Assembly: GCA_050084985.1 (NCBI GenBank)
Contig: JBITNC010000001.1
Span: 188,666,001-188,730,000, forward strand
DNA: 64,000 nucleotides
Direction of reading: 5' to 3'
DNA from: Nageia nagi
Lineage: Eukaryota > Pinophyta
The position numbers were made by a program, and so were the translations under genes. The notes under the pieces were generated by a model. That model saw only the letters and a list, made by a program, of their open reading frames with translations. It ran no database searches and was not told the origin of the DNA. This document shows positions 25,271 through 37,117 of this stretch, piece after piece (the first letter of the stretch is position 1; each line of letters starts with the position of its first letter).

Positions 25271-26640
25271 CACACCACCAAAACATTCACATTGAAATAG
25301 TACAAATAATAAAGTTTGCTTTAGAAATAGATGATAAAACATATAATGTTTTGGACATCATAATAGAAGGAAGAAATCTATGGTATGACCAATTAGTTAA
25401 ATTTTTAAGAGATGGAGTTTTACCTAAAGATTTAATAAAATCAGCTAAGAAAGCTTTTAAATTACGAGCATCTATTTATTGCATGTTAGGTGATATGCTA
25501 TATCAAAGAGGATTTGATGGTATATTATTGTATTCTTTAGAATGGGTTGATTCACAAATTGCAATTTCATTTGCACATGATGGAATATGCAAAGGACATT
25601 TTAACAAACCTACTATTACAAAACATTTAATGTGCATGGGATATTTGGCATACAATGGAATGTGATTGTATCAATTACGTTAAAAAATGCATTAAGTGTC
25701 AATAGCATGCTCACCGTTTTGTTCAACATTCGCAAGTGTTAGAACCAATGCAATGTTAATGGCCATTTTCATGATGGGCCTTAGATCTCATAGGATAAAT
25801 ATTCCCTACATCATCAGGAGGTCATAAATTTATTATAATAGCTATTGAATATTTTACAAAATGGATCAAAGCTATACCCATGATTTCAACCAAAGGTCCT
25901 AAAATAGCCAAATTCATGTTACATCATCTTATCTATTAATTTGGCATTCCTACTCGAATCGTTACTAATAATGGAAAAAAATTTAAAAATAATGAAGTAT
26001 TAGCATTATGTAAAGCATATCACATATGAATTAGCCTTTCAACACCATAATATCCTCAAGGTAATGGTCAAGTTGAGGCTACAAATAAAACCATTTGAAG
26101 TATTCTAGTTAAAACTGTTAATGATTCTCATAAATATTGACATCTTCAAATTCCACATGCTTTATGGTCATATCGTACAAGCATTAGAACACCAACTAGG
26201 GCAACCCCATTTTCTCTTATTTATGGTTCAGAAGTAATATTTCCATTGGAGATAGAAATTCCTTCTTTATGAATTACTTTACAAGACTATATAACTAATG
26301 AAGTAGCAAGACAAGCAAGATTAGATCAATTATTGCTTTTAGATGAAAAATGAGTCCATGCATTAGAACATTGCATGTATACCAAGAACGTATCAAATGA
26401 GGATTTGATAAGAAAGTTAAGATACATGAATTTGATATATGGGATTTAGTTTTAAAAGAAAACCAACAAACATCTCATATGGAATGCCAATTACATGATA
26501 AATTTGCTCCAAATTGGGTAGGAGCTTACATAATCAAGAAAAAATAGGGTTCTAGGGCATATCATTTGGCTGATATGGAAGGAAATGAAGAGTGTGAACC
26601 CATAAACATCATGCATCTTTGACCATTCTATAGTTAGAAA
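25271..26640 (+). pseudogene. Integrase of element C
   Basis: The N-terminal part (25480-25665) carries His residues of the zinc-binding H-H-C-C domain ('AHDGICKGHFNKPTITKHL'). The catalytic core is spread over frames: 'SGGHKFIIIAIEYFTKWIKA', 'TNNGKKFKN' (catalytic Asp now Asn), 'YPQGNGQVEATNK' (Glu kept) and 'LWSYRTSIRTPTRATPFSLI'. The C-terminal part 'APNWVGAYIIKKK' and 'YHLADMEGNE' follows. More than ten stops. Confidence 0.88.
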
Positions 26641-26699
26641 AAACATTTGCTCTTTGTAAATAATGTATATACATATTTTGTATGTTAAAAAAATGATGA

Positions 26700-28283
26700 T
26701 GAAATTAATATATATATTAATGTATTGGTAGATGGCTTTTAAATGGTCAAAGGCTATCCATGTAATGGACAATAGAAGAGGACTTCAATCGCTACCTTGG
26801 TATGTAAAATCTTGATATCTAGGAGATAGAGCTATCATATGTGTAACACAAAATATTACTTCTAAAATGAGAAATTTCTTACATTTACCTATTGATATAC
26901 AAAAACTAATAGTATTACAAAATCAACCTACTCCATATGATGGATGGTGAATATACAATAAAGGAGATGATATCAATATTTACATTGATAAATCTATGTA
27001 TTTTGTTGATTTTATGCATTATCATGATCAGGTTGAAAAGATAAATATAATATGTTTTCATTAGCCTATGTCCTCATCACAATTGATCCTTGATTGTACT
27101 TTCAATAATTTGGTTTTGAACATAGTGTAACACTCTGCAAAATTTATATCCTCTTTTTAATTGGGTAAGTCAAATTCTAGGAGATATTAATCATCATAAA
27201 ATGATCTATGATTTCACCAATTCATTTGTCCCAACTCCAAGATAATCTAAAAAGCTAATTCAAAAAATTAATTGTCACTTTTCTCATATGGAGTCAAGAT
27301 TTTGTTCATCACCTCCATGCAAAAGTTTAACACGATAATTGCCTTCGAAAATCTTACAAACTCATCTTCCACAATTTCAAATTGGTAAATCTAATCCATA
27401 TTTCATTGAATGATATCATGATGATAAATATGTAAAAATGCTACAAGGAAACCCATGTAAAGCTATGTCTCAAGTGTTTTTATTACCTATGGAAATACAA
27501 GAAAAAATAGCCATGTCTTATTATAATGATCAAAACTTTAAAGCTTGGGTATTAAAACATAATGGGTATCAAGTATCTATTGAAATAGATGCCAAAGAAA
27601 TGTGGATGGAATTAGAGTTAAAAATGAGTTTAATTCATTTTTTTTGTATACATTAGCCATATCAAAGATCTAAAATTTCATTGAATTGTGTTGATCATGT
27701 GAACATAAAGTATTGGGGATAAATCATATCACTCATTGATGTTGTCAATGATTCAGTAATTTAGTATAATACTTCTACAATCCCAATCATGATATTATAT
27801 GTGATTACACTTCACTTTTTAGTAAAACATATTGTATCGATAATGTTATGAATACAAAATTAATATTTAAAAGGATGCTTCAATGACTTAATTTATGAAA
27901 GAAAATAAAACATGAAGTTTATCCTACACATATTGAAAAGCATTACATGGATTGACTCATCAAGAATGTACAACCATGTTCATCATTATTTTCATGTTTC
28001 CATTATTGTGCACAATCAAGTACACCATCACCTACTCAATTCTTTAATATTGGTGAACAATCTTTAGAGTCATCCATCAAACAAAGAGCTATCTGAAAGT
28101 TTAAATCAAAACCAAAGGTATTTCAGCTATTGTCACCTCCATTAATCATTTATCCACCAAGACATCAACCATCCATTCTTGGAATAGGACCGTATTATCT
28201 TCAATTGAATCCTCTATATTATTATATTTTGAAACAAAGAGGTTGGACCATTGTTAAAAGATCATCCCATAATATTTGAAGGA
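26700..28283 (+). pseudogene. Unrecognised third ORF of element C, downstream of integrase
   Basis: A degraded frame of about 520 codons follows integrase in sense orientation. Readable blocks include 'KWSKAIHVMDNRRGLQSLPW' (about 26732), 'LHLPIDIQKLIVLQNQPTPY', the open stretch 27438-27656 ('LLPMEIQEKIAMSYYNDQNF') and a Cys/Pro/Ser-rich tail with 'LSPPLIIYPPRHQPSILGIG' near 28125. Stops sit at the same density as in gag-pol, consistent with a former coding sequence rather than chance. No known domain, signal peptide or envelope-like membrane segment was recognised. Extra ORFs downstream of pol are known in Tat elements, but this sequence is not one I can name. Confidence 0.6.
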
Positions 28284-28355
28284 CTTAGTGATTCTAAAAA
28301 AGAAAATATCAATCAAAAAAACACAAAAATAAAAAAATCCTAAAAAAAATAAATA

Positions 28356-28365
28356 ATATATATAC

Positions 28366-28450
<85 letters not shown>
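28356..28450. repeat. Mirror-like microsatellite (TACA)n-(TA)n-(TATG)n
   Basis: A (TACA)n arm, a central (TA)n of about 50 bp and a (TATG)n arm together form a nearly perfect inverted repeat of about 95 bp. Confidence 0.95.
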
Positions 28451-28451
<1 letters not shown>

Positions 28452-28980
28452 TATTTATACTAAAAAATATATAATTTTGAAGTGTCTTGGCTATAAGGTG
28501 TGCTAACCTATATATATATATATATCCCATTGTTAAATTAGGGAATGTTATCCTTATCTGATAAAAACTATAATGATTTAGGTCACTTATCAATTTATAT
28601 TTATATATTCCCCCATTCTTATATAACATTTGTACACATATTACATCGCATATGTATGATTAACATAATATTATTTAAAGTTATCATCATTCTAGTTTCT
28701 ATTATGACATCTGATATATGAATTTTAGTTAATTTAAGATGATAGACAAACATGTTTGATATCTTTGGAATATCATGAACTCAAGCACTATTCTCACATT
28801 TAAAATCTCAAAATAAATAGACATTGAATGTTTTGAAGTATAGTTTTAAAGGAAATATTCTCCCATTATTTCGCTTCATCCCAAACCCAAGGCAAAAAAA
28901 AAGGAGACTATAAAAAAAAAGAGAGAGAAGATAAAAAAAAAGAAAAGAAGTTTAAAATATATGCTTGGGTCATTGCAGTA

Positions 28981-29110
28981 TCCTCTATCAGGGCTATGGA
29001 TGCCTGACTAGCAATAGAGCAAGGTTGTAGTGGGATCTAGGGGTTAATCCTCATCAGGGCTATGGATGCTTGTCTAGCAATGGGGCATACCTAATGAAGA
29101 GGCAACATGT
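28981..29110. repeat. Two-copy ~70-bp tandem repeat
   Basis: 'tcagggctatggatgc' occurs near 28988 and 29055, each followed by 'tagcaat(a/g)g(a/g)gca'. Spacing is about 67-70 bp. Confidence 0.8.
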
Positions 29111-31275
29111 ACAAAGAAATTTGGACCATTGTATGCACATAAGGAGAATTGACTTTAAACTATGCTTTTAAAAACATTTAATTTATGGATGTCTAGAGAA
29201 GTAAATGAATATCACCATGCACACACAAGTTCAAGATAAACTTTTGATATTATGACTATGTTTTGTATCATCTCTAATTGTGTAAATGGAGGTAAAATAA
29301 TGATTGATAAAGCTAGTTAATTGATTGTTTCTTTAATCATGTTATGTTATCAATATTATCCATATATCTCAATATAAAATTATCTTTATTATTATTTAAA
29401 TTGATAAGTGATCTTGTTATTCTAGTTATCTTCTATATTTGTATAACATTTCTTATCATATATTTATTTATACACATACATAGCCAAGAAATAGAAAATC
29501 ATGCATCTGATTCCATACTATTATACTTAAAATATGTCCTATAAAATTTTATTTACAAAAATTTCATTGTCTAGTATTTTATATAACCTTTATGATAATA
29601 GTATCCAAATATTTGAACATCATTCAATATATGAAACCATCATAAACTTGAATATATAATCATAAGAAAACATATCACAATATACCTATCTATCAATATA
29701 AAACTAAACATGACATCATCACAAATATCCTCAACTAATCAATCATATAACATATCAAATCATAACATCTCAAATTACATCATTTCATAAAAATAATAAA
29801 CATATAAAAATACACGATCTCATAAAGTATACAATCTCATCATTATGATAAAAATACAATATGGGCATCCTCATGGATTACCCCAACCACCATATCCTCC
29901 TTGAGGACTACTCCAACTATTACCCTAACCTTGAGAAATACTATGATGTTGAAATAAGCATATAACTCATTGGAGGTATAGGATACTGTACTCCAGGAGA
30001 AAATGCCAGTACACCTATAAACCAAGTCTGAGCAATGGCACTATAATAATCCCTTTGCTAACAAATGCCATGACCAAATGTTGAAGATATACTCTCTATA
30101 CCCCCAAGAGTAGGTGTTGCTCCCATCTGATGAGCCTAAGCTCCCTGTAGTGATGTACGAGCCTCATCCCTCTCTTTGTGATACCAATCCCTCTTAGATG
30201 TATATCAATACATGCATGAGTTGGCCTATGCCAACTCATATCTGAGCTCGTAAATATCACCTAGTATAGTATCAATACTAGGACTCTGAGTCATCAAGAT
30301 ATCACCTCTATCATCATCATCTCTACTTGGAGCAACTCCCTCCTTAGCTAGACTCACTACTCTCTTATTTTTAATAAACTCCTTAGCATCATGTATCATC
30401 CTCTCCTCTCCCTCACTTGTTTCTATCTCACCTGCAGCTACACCACCTCCTTGATATCATCAATGAGCTGATGAATGCATCTACCCTCTCCATCATCATC
30501 ACCACCCTCTAATTCAATATGCCACCAAGCTCTAAACTCTTTAGTGATTCCAATATCATCTACCCTAGTATCATCCTTAGTTAATACCTCTTTCTAAGTA
30601 GGATCTAGTTTTGCATATGCTAAAGACTGAACACCATCCATTAGGATGGTACCCTCACATTGATATAGCACTGGTGAAGGTGGAATGTCCTAAAATAAAC
30701 CAAACTAGCAGTGTACTCTTCCATACTAAAAAAACTCAATAAAATCTATTCATCTAACACTCAATACACATGGCTATCAAATACCAATAATCTACATTGC
30801 AAGCTTAGCCCAAATTGGATATAAATGATAAGTTCTAAACCTCACATGATTTGAAACTAACCGAGCTAGGATATGATGGTAATAGGCCACATCTTGCCTA
30901 ATGTCATCTGATAGATGAACATAAAAATCATCATGCCACCAAATGATGCCTACCTCATACTCCAAATGGTTACCAAAACCAGCCATAGGTAAGCTTGAAG
31001 GGTGAGCTATAGCAATATGCTTATAAGCCCATGCCTTCAAAGTGATAGTAACTAATAATGAGGCATGATGCCCCTAAGAATAAAAGAATAGATCTCTATA
31101 AATATGAGCTAATAGTGTAGGCACCCAAGCATACACTATCTCATGTTGCATCATATCTACTATAACTAATAAAAGCAACCATGGAAATCTCCCACCACTA
31201 GTATTTGGGAGAGCATAACACTTAACTAATCCCATCAAATATGAAAAACATATATCCCCCATCTGATCATCCATC

Positions 31276-31777
31276 TGTTGGAATGAATAATGCATTATTG
31301 TAAAGGTTATATAATAATCTTCCATGTAAGTTCACTAATACTTAAGGGTATCATTTGATACCTTAAGTATTTAAGTGAATATGATAATGTAACTTGTCCT
31401 ACACTCCATTTCATGAGCATTCCCCTTGGGTAAAAGGATGTGCATGTCATGCTTTTGTACATTGGATAAAAGGGTAATCCAAAGAGGGATTTTGGCCTAT
31501 AAATAGAAGTTTCCCTCTTTGTGATTACACACCAACTTGTGGAGTAAATTTATGCTATAGGATAGTGCATAGGAGTTGAGGTTAGAAGGATTGTAAGAGA
31601 TTTGTATTTGTGATTGAAGTAAAAATCTAGGCAGTGGATGTACTCCTAATTGGAGAAACCACTTACATCTTGTGTTATCTTTGTGAGATTGCTTTGTGTG
31701 ATAGTTAGATGTGAATTGAGAGCTGTCATGTGATCTTGGTAGTTTAGAATTATTCATGTTATAGTTAAATTCTTTCA
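31276..31777 (+). mobile_element. Solo LTR-A with target duplication CCATC
   Basis: Starts TGTTGGAATG and ends CTTTCA, flanked by CCATC at 31271-31275 and 31778-31782. Aligns to the four other LTR-A copies. The TATA box TATAAATAG is at 31498-31506. Insertion plus duplication is 507 bp, a multiple of three, and the PMD frame is the same on both sides. It is the youngest visible layer of the nest. Confidence 0.95.
31498..31506 (+). promoter_or_regulatory. TATA box of LTR-A
   Basis: TATAAATAG in the context 'ttttggcctataaatagaag'. The same box is kept in LTR-A copies at 9673-9681, 48271-48279 and 56574-56582 (all on the minus strand) and lost in the copy at 7874. Confidence 0.75.
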
Positions 31778-32189
31778 CCATCCAATATTGGTAGTATTGA
31801 ATCCCTCTAGAAATAATCTCAAAAATAATAGTATCAACTCTATCTACTCCATAAAGGTATGAAATCATTGGCAAATCTCCAGCTCTATCTACCACATGCT
31901 ATATCCTCTGAACATGGATAGGTAGTCTATATAATCGATGAATGTCCTCTATAATGATCATCATCTCCCCAATTTGAAAATGAAAGGTTGAAGTATGATC
32001 ATCCCATCTATCTAACAAAGCTACCAATAAAGAGTACTCCCAATGCATACGACCCATATATGGGCCCATGCCAAATCTAATCATCCTAAAAAACATGTGA
32101 TCAATAGGACCTAGAAACTCCCTACCCACCTAAATGATAGAAGGGTATCTACCATGAGGCTCAAAAATGTCTCGAACTTGCAAATTCAT

Positions 32190-33295
32190 AAAACTTAACT
32201 TTAAAAAAAATGGATGATTCAACATGAAACACTAACATTCAAATGCTAGTGTTACAAAATCACCAATGTTTGACATATAAATGTTGATGACCCTAAAACT
32301 CTTCAATTTTAGCTGATGACCACAGTCAAGGGTTTGAAAATTTGTCAAAACAAACAAAAAGAAAAGTCTAAGTTATATTCTAATCTAATGGAAACATTTT
32401 AAGTACCTAATTATTGTATTCTATAACTAAAAATTTAAAACAAAATGGTTAAAATATTAGATATAAGCAAAAATGAAAAAATAAGGTTAGTTTAAAACCT
32501 TACCTCTTCTTGGATAGGTCAGGAATGGCCAATGGAGTGATGACATAGAGCCATGATAGTCTCATTAGATATCGATAGTTAACAACACAATAAAAAGTAT
32601 GAAGAATAAATGATGCCTAGCAGATAAGAAAATGACAAAAAAGATAGAAAGTAATAATGAAATTTAAACCTTTTCCTTTTATAATCCTGCAACATGGAAT
32701 GCCAATGATCAAGTAGTGGACGTCAATGATTCATTAACAGATGCTAGTATTTAAAGTCTACTACCAGCAATTTAAGCAACAAGAAAAAGGGGATTATGAT
32801 TATATTTTTTCTAACTTAAAATCTTCATGTGCAAAAGATTTTGATAATACTTCTTAAGATATTGTTGATTTTGCAAATATCAAAAATGGTAAAATGTGAT
32901 AAATCATTGTTACATAAGATTACCCTGAAACCTTGTTGTCAGGTCAAAGGACAACACCATCAAAAACCCATATACTAAATAAATACTTATATGGTACATG
33001 TGTGCTTAGACATGCAAAATAACATAATAGAAATGTCATGCAACTATCACACAAGCTCAACATATTGTCATACTGAAAATAATTATTTTTGAAGTATATC
33101 CAAATTTGTTTTCAAAACACATCAAATGTTAAATGAAAATACATTTTATCATAATTTGATATATCAAAATTTCAACTTACAAGTCAAAATTTATATCACA
33201 AAAAGCCTTAAATACAATTACATAAAATAATAATTTAAAGCTTCCCATTTTATGTTTTTGAACTATTAACATCATCTTTGGTTAATAATTCAAAC
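32190..33295. other. 3' non-coding region of element C
   Basis: AT-rich, no recognisable coding sequence. Lies between the start of the antisense PMD gene and the polypurine tract, so it would hold the promoter of the antisense gene if there was one. Confidence 0.5.
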
Positions 33296-33305
33296 AGGGG
33301 AAAAA
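33296..33305 (+). other. Polypurine tract of element C
   Basis: AGGGGAAAAA directly before the TGTAGACATT start of the 3' LTR. It fixes plus-strand orientation for the element. Confidence 0.85.
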
Positions 33306-33703
33306 TGTAGACATTGAAATATGATGCACTTATACATTAAAAAATCAAAAGACTTAAAATGTTGATGATTAAGATACAATTGTTGGCAATTAGTAAAGGT
33401 TGCTAGCATTTGCTTATGATTGTTGGTGACTCTGTAATGAAAAAAACAAAACATAAAAAATGGAAGGTGAACTATAAGTCTCATCTTCTTCAAGAAACTA
33501 GGGATAGAGAGGATTAGTCATTACCTATGTTGGCACCAAACATGCAAGCCATTCTCTATTTCGATCTGGTGATAAACTTTGACTCCTTTCCAGCCTTGAA
33601 GAATTCCAAAAGTACCCATTAGAAAATCTATAAATACTTGTAGCAAATAGACAATAGGGACAAAAAATTTGAAGTAAACTTATGCTATCAAAATGAGGAT
33701 AGA
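33306..33703 (+). repeat. 3' LTR of element C
   Basis: Aligns to 18988-19389 and follows a purine tract. Similarity to the 5' LTR stops after 'gaggatagaa'. Confidence 0.82.
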
Positions 33704-34329
33704 ACCAAACTACTACAAGGTTTATTTTAATTTTATTACTGTTACATGTTTTACTACATTATGTTAAGATTTTAAGAAGTGTAGGTATGTTTAATGTTTT
33801 ATTTGAGCATGTGTATAGGGTCTACAGGTGCTAAGATGCAACAAAATTTGGAGATATCTATGACATAGATGGTCAAAGATAGAATCGAAGAGTGATTCAA
33901 ATTAGTCAAAAAATTCAAAATTATAGAAATGCCAATGACTTGATATCAAACATCAACATTCCACCTCAGTTTCCAACATTTTGATAAGGGTCACTGATGA
34001 CCTTCCATTCATATACTTAGATAGCCTATTTTATACATGCATTTTAGAAAAGCCCTTTCATAAGGTAATCGAATCTAGTGATCTGTAATCTGTAATACTA
34101 AGGTCTTCCAAAAAATTAATAAAATTTCAATTTGTATTAATTATATTTGTCTTGTTTGCTAATAGGGTTAATTTTTTGATTGACAAGAGGAGTATCCAAT
34201 GACCAATTATGGGGAGGATAGGTCATCTAGTAAAGTATCTCTATAGTCTGCTAGTTAAGCATGTGGTAAGTAGATTAAAACTTGAAATATTATATTTTTA
34301 TTATCTATAAGTGGAGAGGATGGACTAAT

Positions 34330-36130
34330 AGACCCAAGCATTACCTTGTAATATCACAAGGGGTTGATTTAGGGCAGGCCTATGAAGATTACAACTTTAG
34401 ATTTAGCCCAAGCCTTCCCACGAATGTAGCAATTAGATGATATTTTAGACCAATGCAGGTTAGGGGAGCTTGCATACATGGGTAAAGTATAGTTGGATAC
34501 ACCTCTTCTCACTACATTGGATAAGAGATGGGATTAGGATTGCTACTCATTCACCTTTCCATCAATGAAATTATAGTAACTCTTAAGGATGTGTACTGGA
34601 TCTAAGGTATACTCATCAAGGGTGGCTTGCTATATTAGCATGAGATGGGAGATGATAACACTCATGGGATTGAATATTTATGGTTGATTGGATTAGATGA
34701 ACATGATTGGGATCATTGGTTGATGTGACTTAAAAAGGGCTATAGGTTTACTAGAGTAGGGAGACATCTAAGGTTACATGTGGTAGCTATTATTACTACC
34801 TATCTATGTCTTGACAAAAGCCATTTGGCTTTTCTTCTTAGGCTAACATGGATAGTACAAAAGATATGCGCTTGAAGGTGACAGTCCATGTGGGGGCTAG
34901 TAGTACTAGCATAGCTTTACATGGATTTGTATTCATTTTTCAATGTTGACAAGGTCAACATGATGATTGCTCATGTTGGTCTCCTACAATTCTAGGCCTA
35001 TGAGCACATCTTAGTTATCAGGCTAGTGGGACTACAGAGGGTGGGAGATGACCCAATAAATGTGGCCCTAGCATGCTAGATCAACCCATTAGGTAGATAT
35101 AGGCCTCCTCGATCCATGGAGGCAAGGAGGAGAGACATCAATGACCTCTAGGAGGCAAACATCATATGGGTGTGCTATGTTGATTATGTGTGGCATGAGG
35201 ATTTGGTGTGGGTGAGGTAAACCCACTTCTTCTAGACTAAGTGGAAGATAGTGGAGCCATATCATCCAGAGCAAGTGTTGAGATAGTTTAGGATATAACA
35301 TTCAATTCTAGCAATGTTCGATACATAATGGAAAGATATATTCCTAATAGGTCTCAAGATATGCTAGTGTGGATGATAGGGTGACTAAAGCTTCCAATAG
35401 AGGATGTTACTATGGAGGTAGCCATGGCTCCCAGGGTTTCCCCTAGTTATGTAGCATGGTGGATAACTATGCATCCAGGCTCTTTGGGCCTAGATGAGTT
35501 AGATAGCAGGAGTGATGATGCAACAAGCCTACCATCAGAGGAGGATAATTAGATGAATGTAGATAATCCTATCCATGATGGGCCTCCACCAATATGGGGA
35601 TTAGAGGTGCTAGCAACAGTTGCCCCTGCTAGAGGTAAGAAATATTCTTCTCATAGTGCTTCATGATTTTTAAAATGTTAAATGTAGCTAATGAGAGACT
35701 AATTGAAGTTATGTATGATATGATAGGGATGTTAGATGCATAGGTATCGATTATGGAGGCTAAGCTAGCTAGACTAAGGTAATGGAGGTTAAGGTGACAC
35801 ATCTCCAACCATTGGAGGTAGATTTGGCTATGGTGAGGTCTACATTGGCGACATGGGATGTAGAGGTGGCTTCACTGTGTCAAATAGTGAAGGGTCTCTA
35901 GGATAGGCTCACCATGCCCCCACCAAATTAGTAGTGGGAATTCATGAAAAGTTAGCATGATTAGATTATAGCATAGGCTCTAGAGATATCTAGACTATGG
36001 TCTAAGTATACAATGGCCAAGACACTTTTGGAGACTCATGACAAGTGATATCTCGGGTGGAATCTTTATATCTAGAGCTAGTGGTAGTCATGGGAGGGTA
36101 CGCTCTAGGAGTGAGACATATATTAGTGGT
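34330..36130 (+). pseudogene. Antisense PMD pseudogene in element B, copy 3
   Basis: Lies on the plus strand, opposite to B's gag. The PMD signature at about 34490-34620 is degraded ('DTPLLTTLDKRWD' then 'SFTFPS' and 'IIVTLKDVYWI'). It continues as 'YLWLIGLDEHDWDHWLM', 'VGRHLRLHVVAIITTYLCLD' and 'LYMDLYSFFNVDKVNMMIAH', with later 'SYVAWWITMHPGSLGL' and an acidic Ser/Glu-rich tail at about 35490-35560. A Met/Leu-rich stretch near 35690-35790 may be the remnant of the coiled coil seen in copy 1. Many TAG and TGA stops. Confidence 0.72.
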
Positions 36131-36209
36131 GCTAGTGCCCACCCATAAGGGTGGATGATGTAGGGCTAAGGCCCATGTATACCTATGTTGTACCAAAATT
36201 TGACTTTTG

Positions 36210-36231
36210 ATATATATATATATATATATAT
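36210..36231. repeat. (TA)n microsatellite
   Basis: About 11 TA units shortly after the PMD pseudogene, in a position like that of the (TA)n tract after PMD copy 1. Confidence 0.9.
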
Positions 36232-37117
36232 ATGATCCATTTGGTGGAATCAATACTCTATTTTTTTATATTTGTGTTATTTTTAAATGGTTGACATTGG
36301 ACACACACACACGCACAATGAACTCTAAAAATTGACTCGTTAATAGTAAAACATGCTAAGCATGCATACATTATGTAATGTAAAACTAATAATGATCATA
36401 AGATAGACACACAAACTAAAATGACACAACACCTAAAGGAACCAAGATACCCTAGAGAAATTAGTAAAGGTTAGAAGGGTGTATGTGAGCATAGATATCA
36501 TAGCACAACACCTAGGATCTACTTAGAGGCTAGGGAACATGGTTTAGAATGATAAAAAGTGGATTTTAAACATTCTATCTTAAGAAACTCATAGTGCTGG
36601 CACCATGACAAAGAGATAACAGGGCATTGGCACCATGCATAGAGAGGAGTTGGATCCCTATATTATGGACATAGAAAGAAAAGATACAAAGAAGAAAAAG
36701 CACTGGACTAGTGAATACACATAATAGGAAAGAAAAAAGACACCAAAAATAACCTAGCTACTAATATACACTAATTGTGATGTAAAAAGAAGCTCAAGGA
36801 ATAACTTTATGTACTTAGGGAGTTTTTTGTATCCAAATATACTTTACAGAGGCAAGGAAAAAAAGAGGCACTTTTGTACTAGTCATCCCCACATTGTTGG
36901 CACTTTGAAAGCAAGAATGCATGCTGCTGGCATCGCACCTTTTGGTTCCATTCATATTCTTTTTTGGAGGAGGATGCCTATATGCATGAGTATTATCTAA
37001 AAAAGAATGTAAATTACAAGAAATACTTATTGTATCAATGCACCCTCAATATTATGAAGATGGTAGGAGATTATTCAATACTCTTAGCCATGCATTATCA
37101 AGATGTATAGGTCCTAT
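36232..37117. other. Spacer in element B where pol would be expected
   Basis: Less than 0.9 kb separates the end of gag (37118, minus) from the antisense PMD gene. No protease, RT, RNase H or integrase motif is seen on either strand. Words such as 'gctggcaccatg' recur here (about 36596 and 36637). Confidence 0.6.

Larger units (their letters stand above)
28284..29849. other. Non-coding spacer of element C between ORF3 and the antisense PMD gene
   Basis: Contains the palindromic microsatellite, a purine-rich stretch at about 28893-28950, and a two-copy ~70-bp tandem repeat (28981-29095) built on 'tcagggctatggatgc'. The 66-codon frame at 29344-29544 is hydrophobic but has no recognised motif. 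Confidence 0.6.
29850..32189 (-). pseudogene. Antisense PMD pseudogene in element C, copy 2
   Basis: Minus strand, probable start at 32189 ('MNLQVRDIFEPHGRY'). The PMD core is at 32129-31899: 'LLVALLDRWDDHTSTFHFQI' then 'GEMMIIIEDIHRLYRLPI', matching W-x-x-x-T-x-T-F-H-x-x-x-G-E and the following 'L-P' strand. It continues in 31895-31780, is cut by a solo LTR-A, and resumes at 31275 with 'MDDQMGDICFSYLMGLVKCY', 'GGRFPWLLLLVIVDM' and 'LAHIYRDLFFYS' (the family's later helices). The acidic C-terminal part is read with stops to about 30000. Stops interrupt it at several points. Its orientation is opposite to gag-pol, as with the PMD gene of element B. Confidence 0.82.
18988..33703 (+). mobile_element. 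Element C, near full-length Tat-type Ty3/gypsy retrotransposon
   Basis: LTR-C copies lie at 18988-19389 and 33306-33703. In order on the plus strand: gag, protease, RT, RNase H, a second RNase H, integrase and a third ORF; then, on the minus strand, a PMD gene; then a purine tract and the 3' LTR. The second RNase H domain is characteristic of the plant Tat lineage, and extra ORFs, including antisense ones, have been reported there. At 14.7 kb (14.2 kb without the solo LTR at 31276) it is in the size range of large Tat elements. Every gene is broken. The outer 3' LTR boundary and the target duplication could not be resolved. Confidence 0.82.

Noticed and set aside
28309-28629. 106-codon minus frame rich in Ile and Tyr
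   Set aside because: Created by reading through the (TA)n and (TATG)n microsatellite.
31497-31895. 132-codon minus frame as a single intact gene
   Set aside because: Its second half lies inside the inserted solo LTR-A; only the part right of 31782 belongs to the PMD pseudogene.
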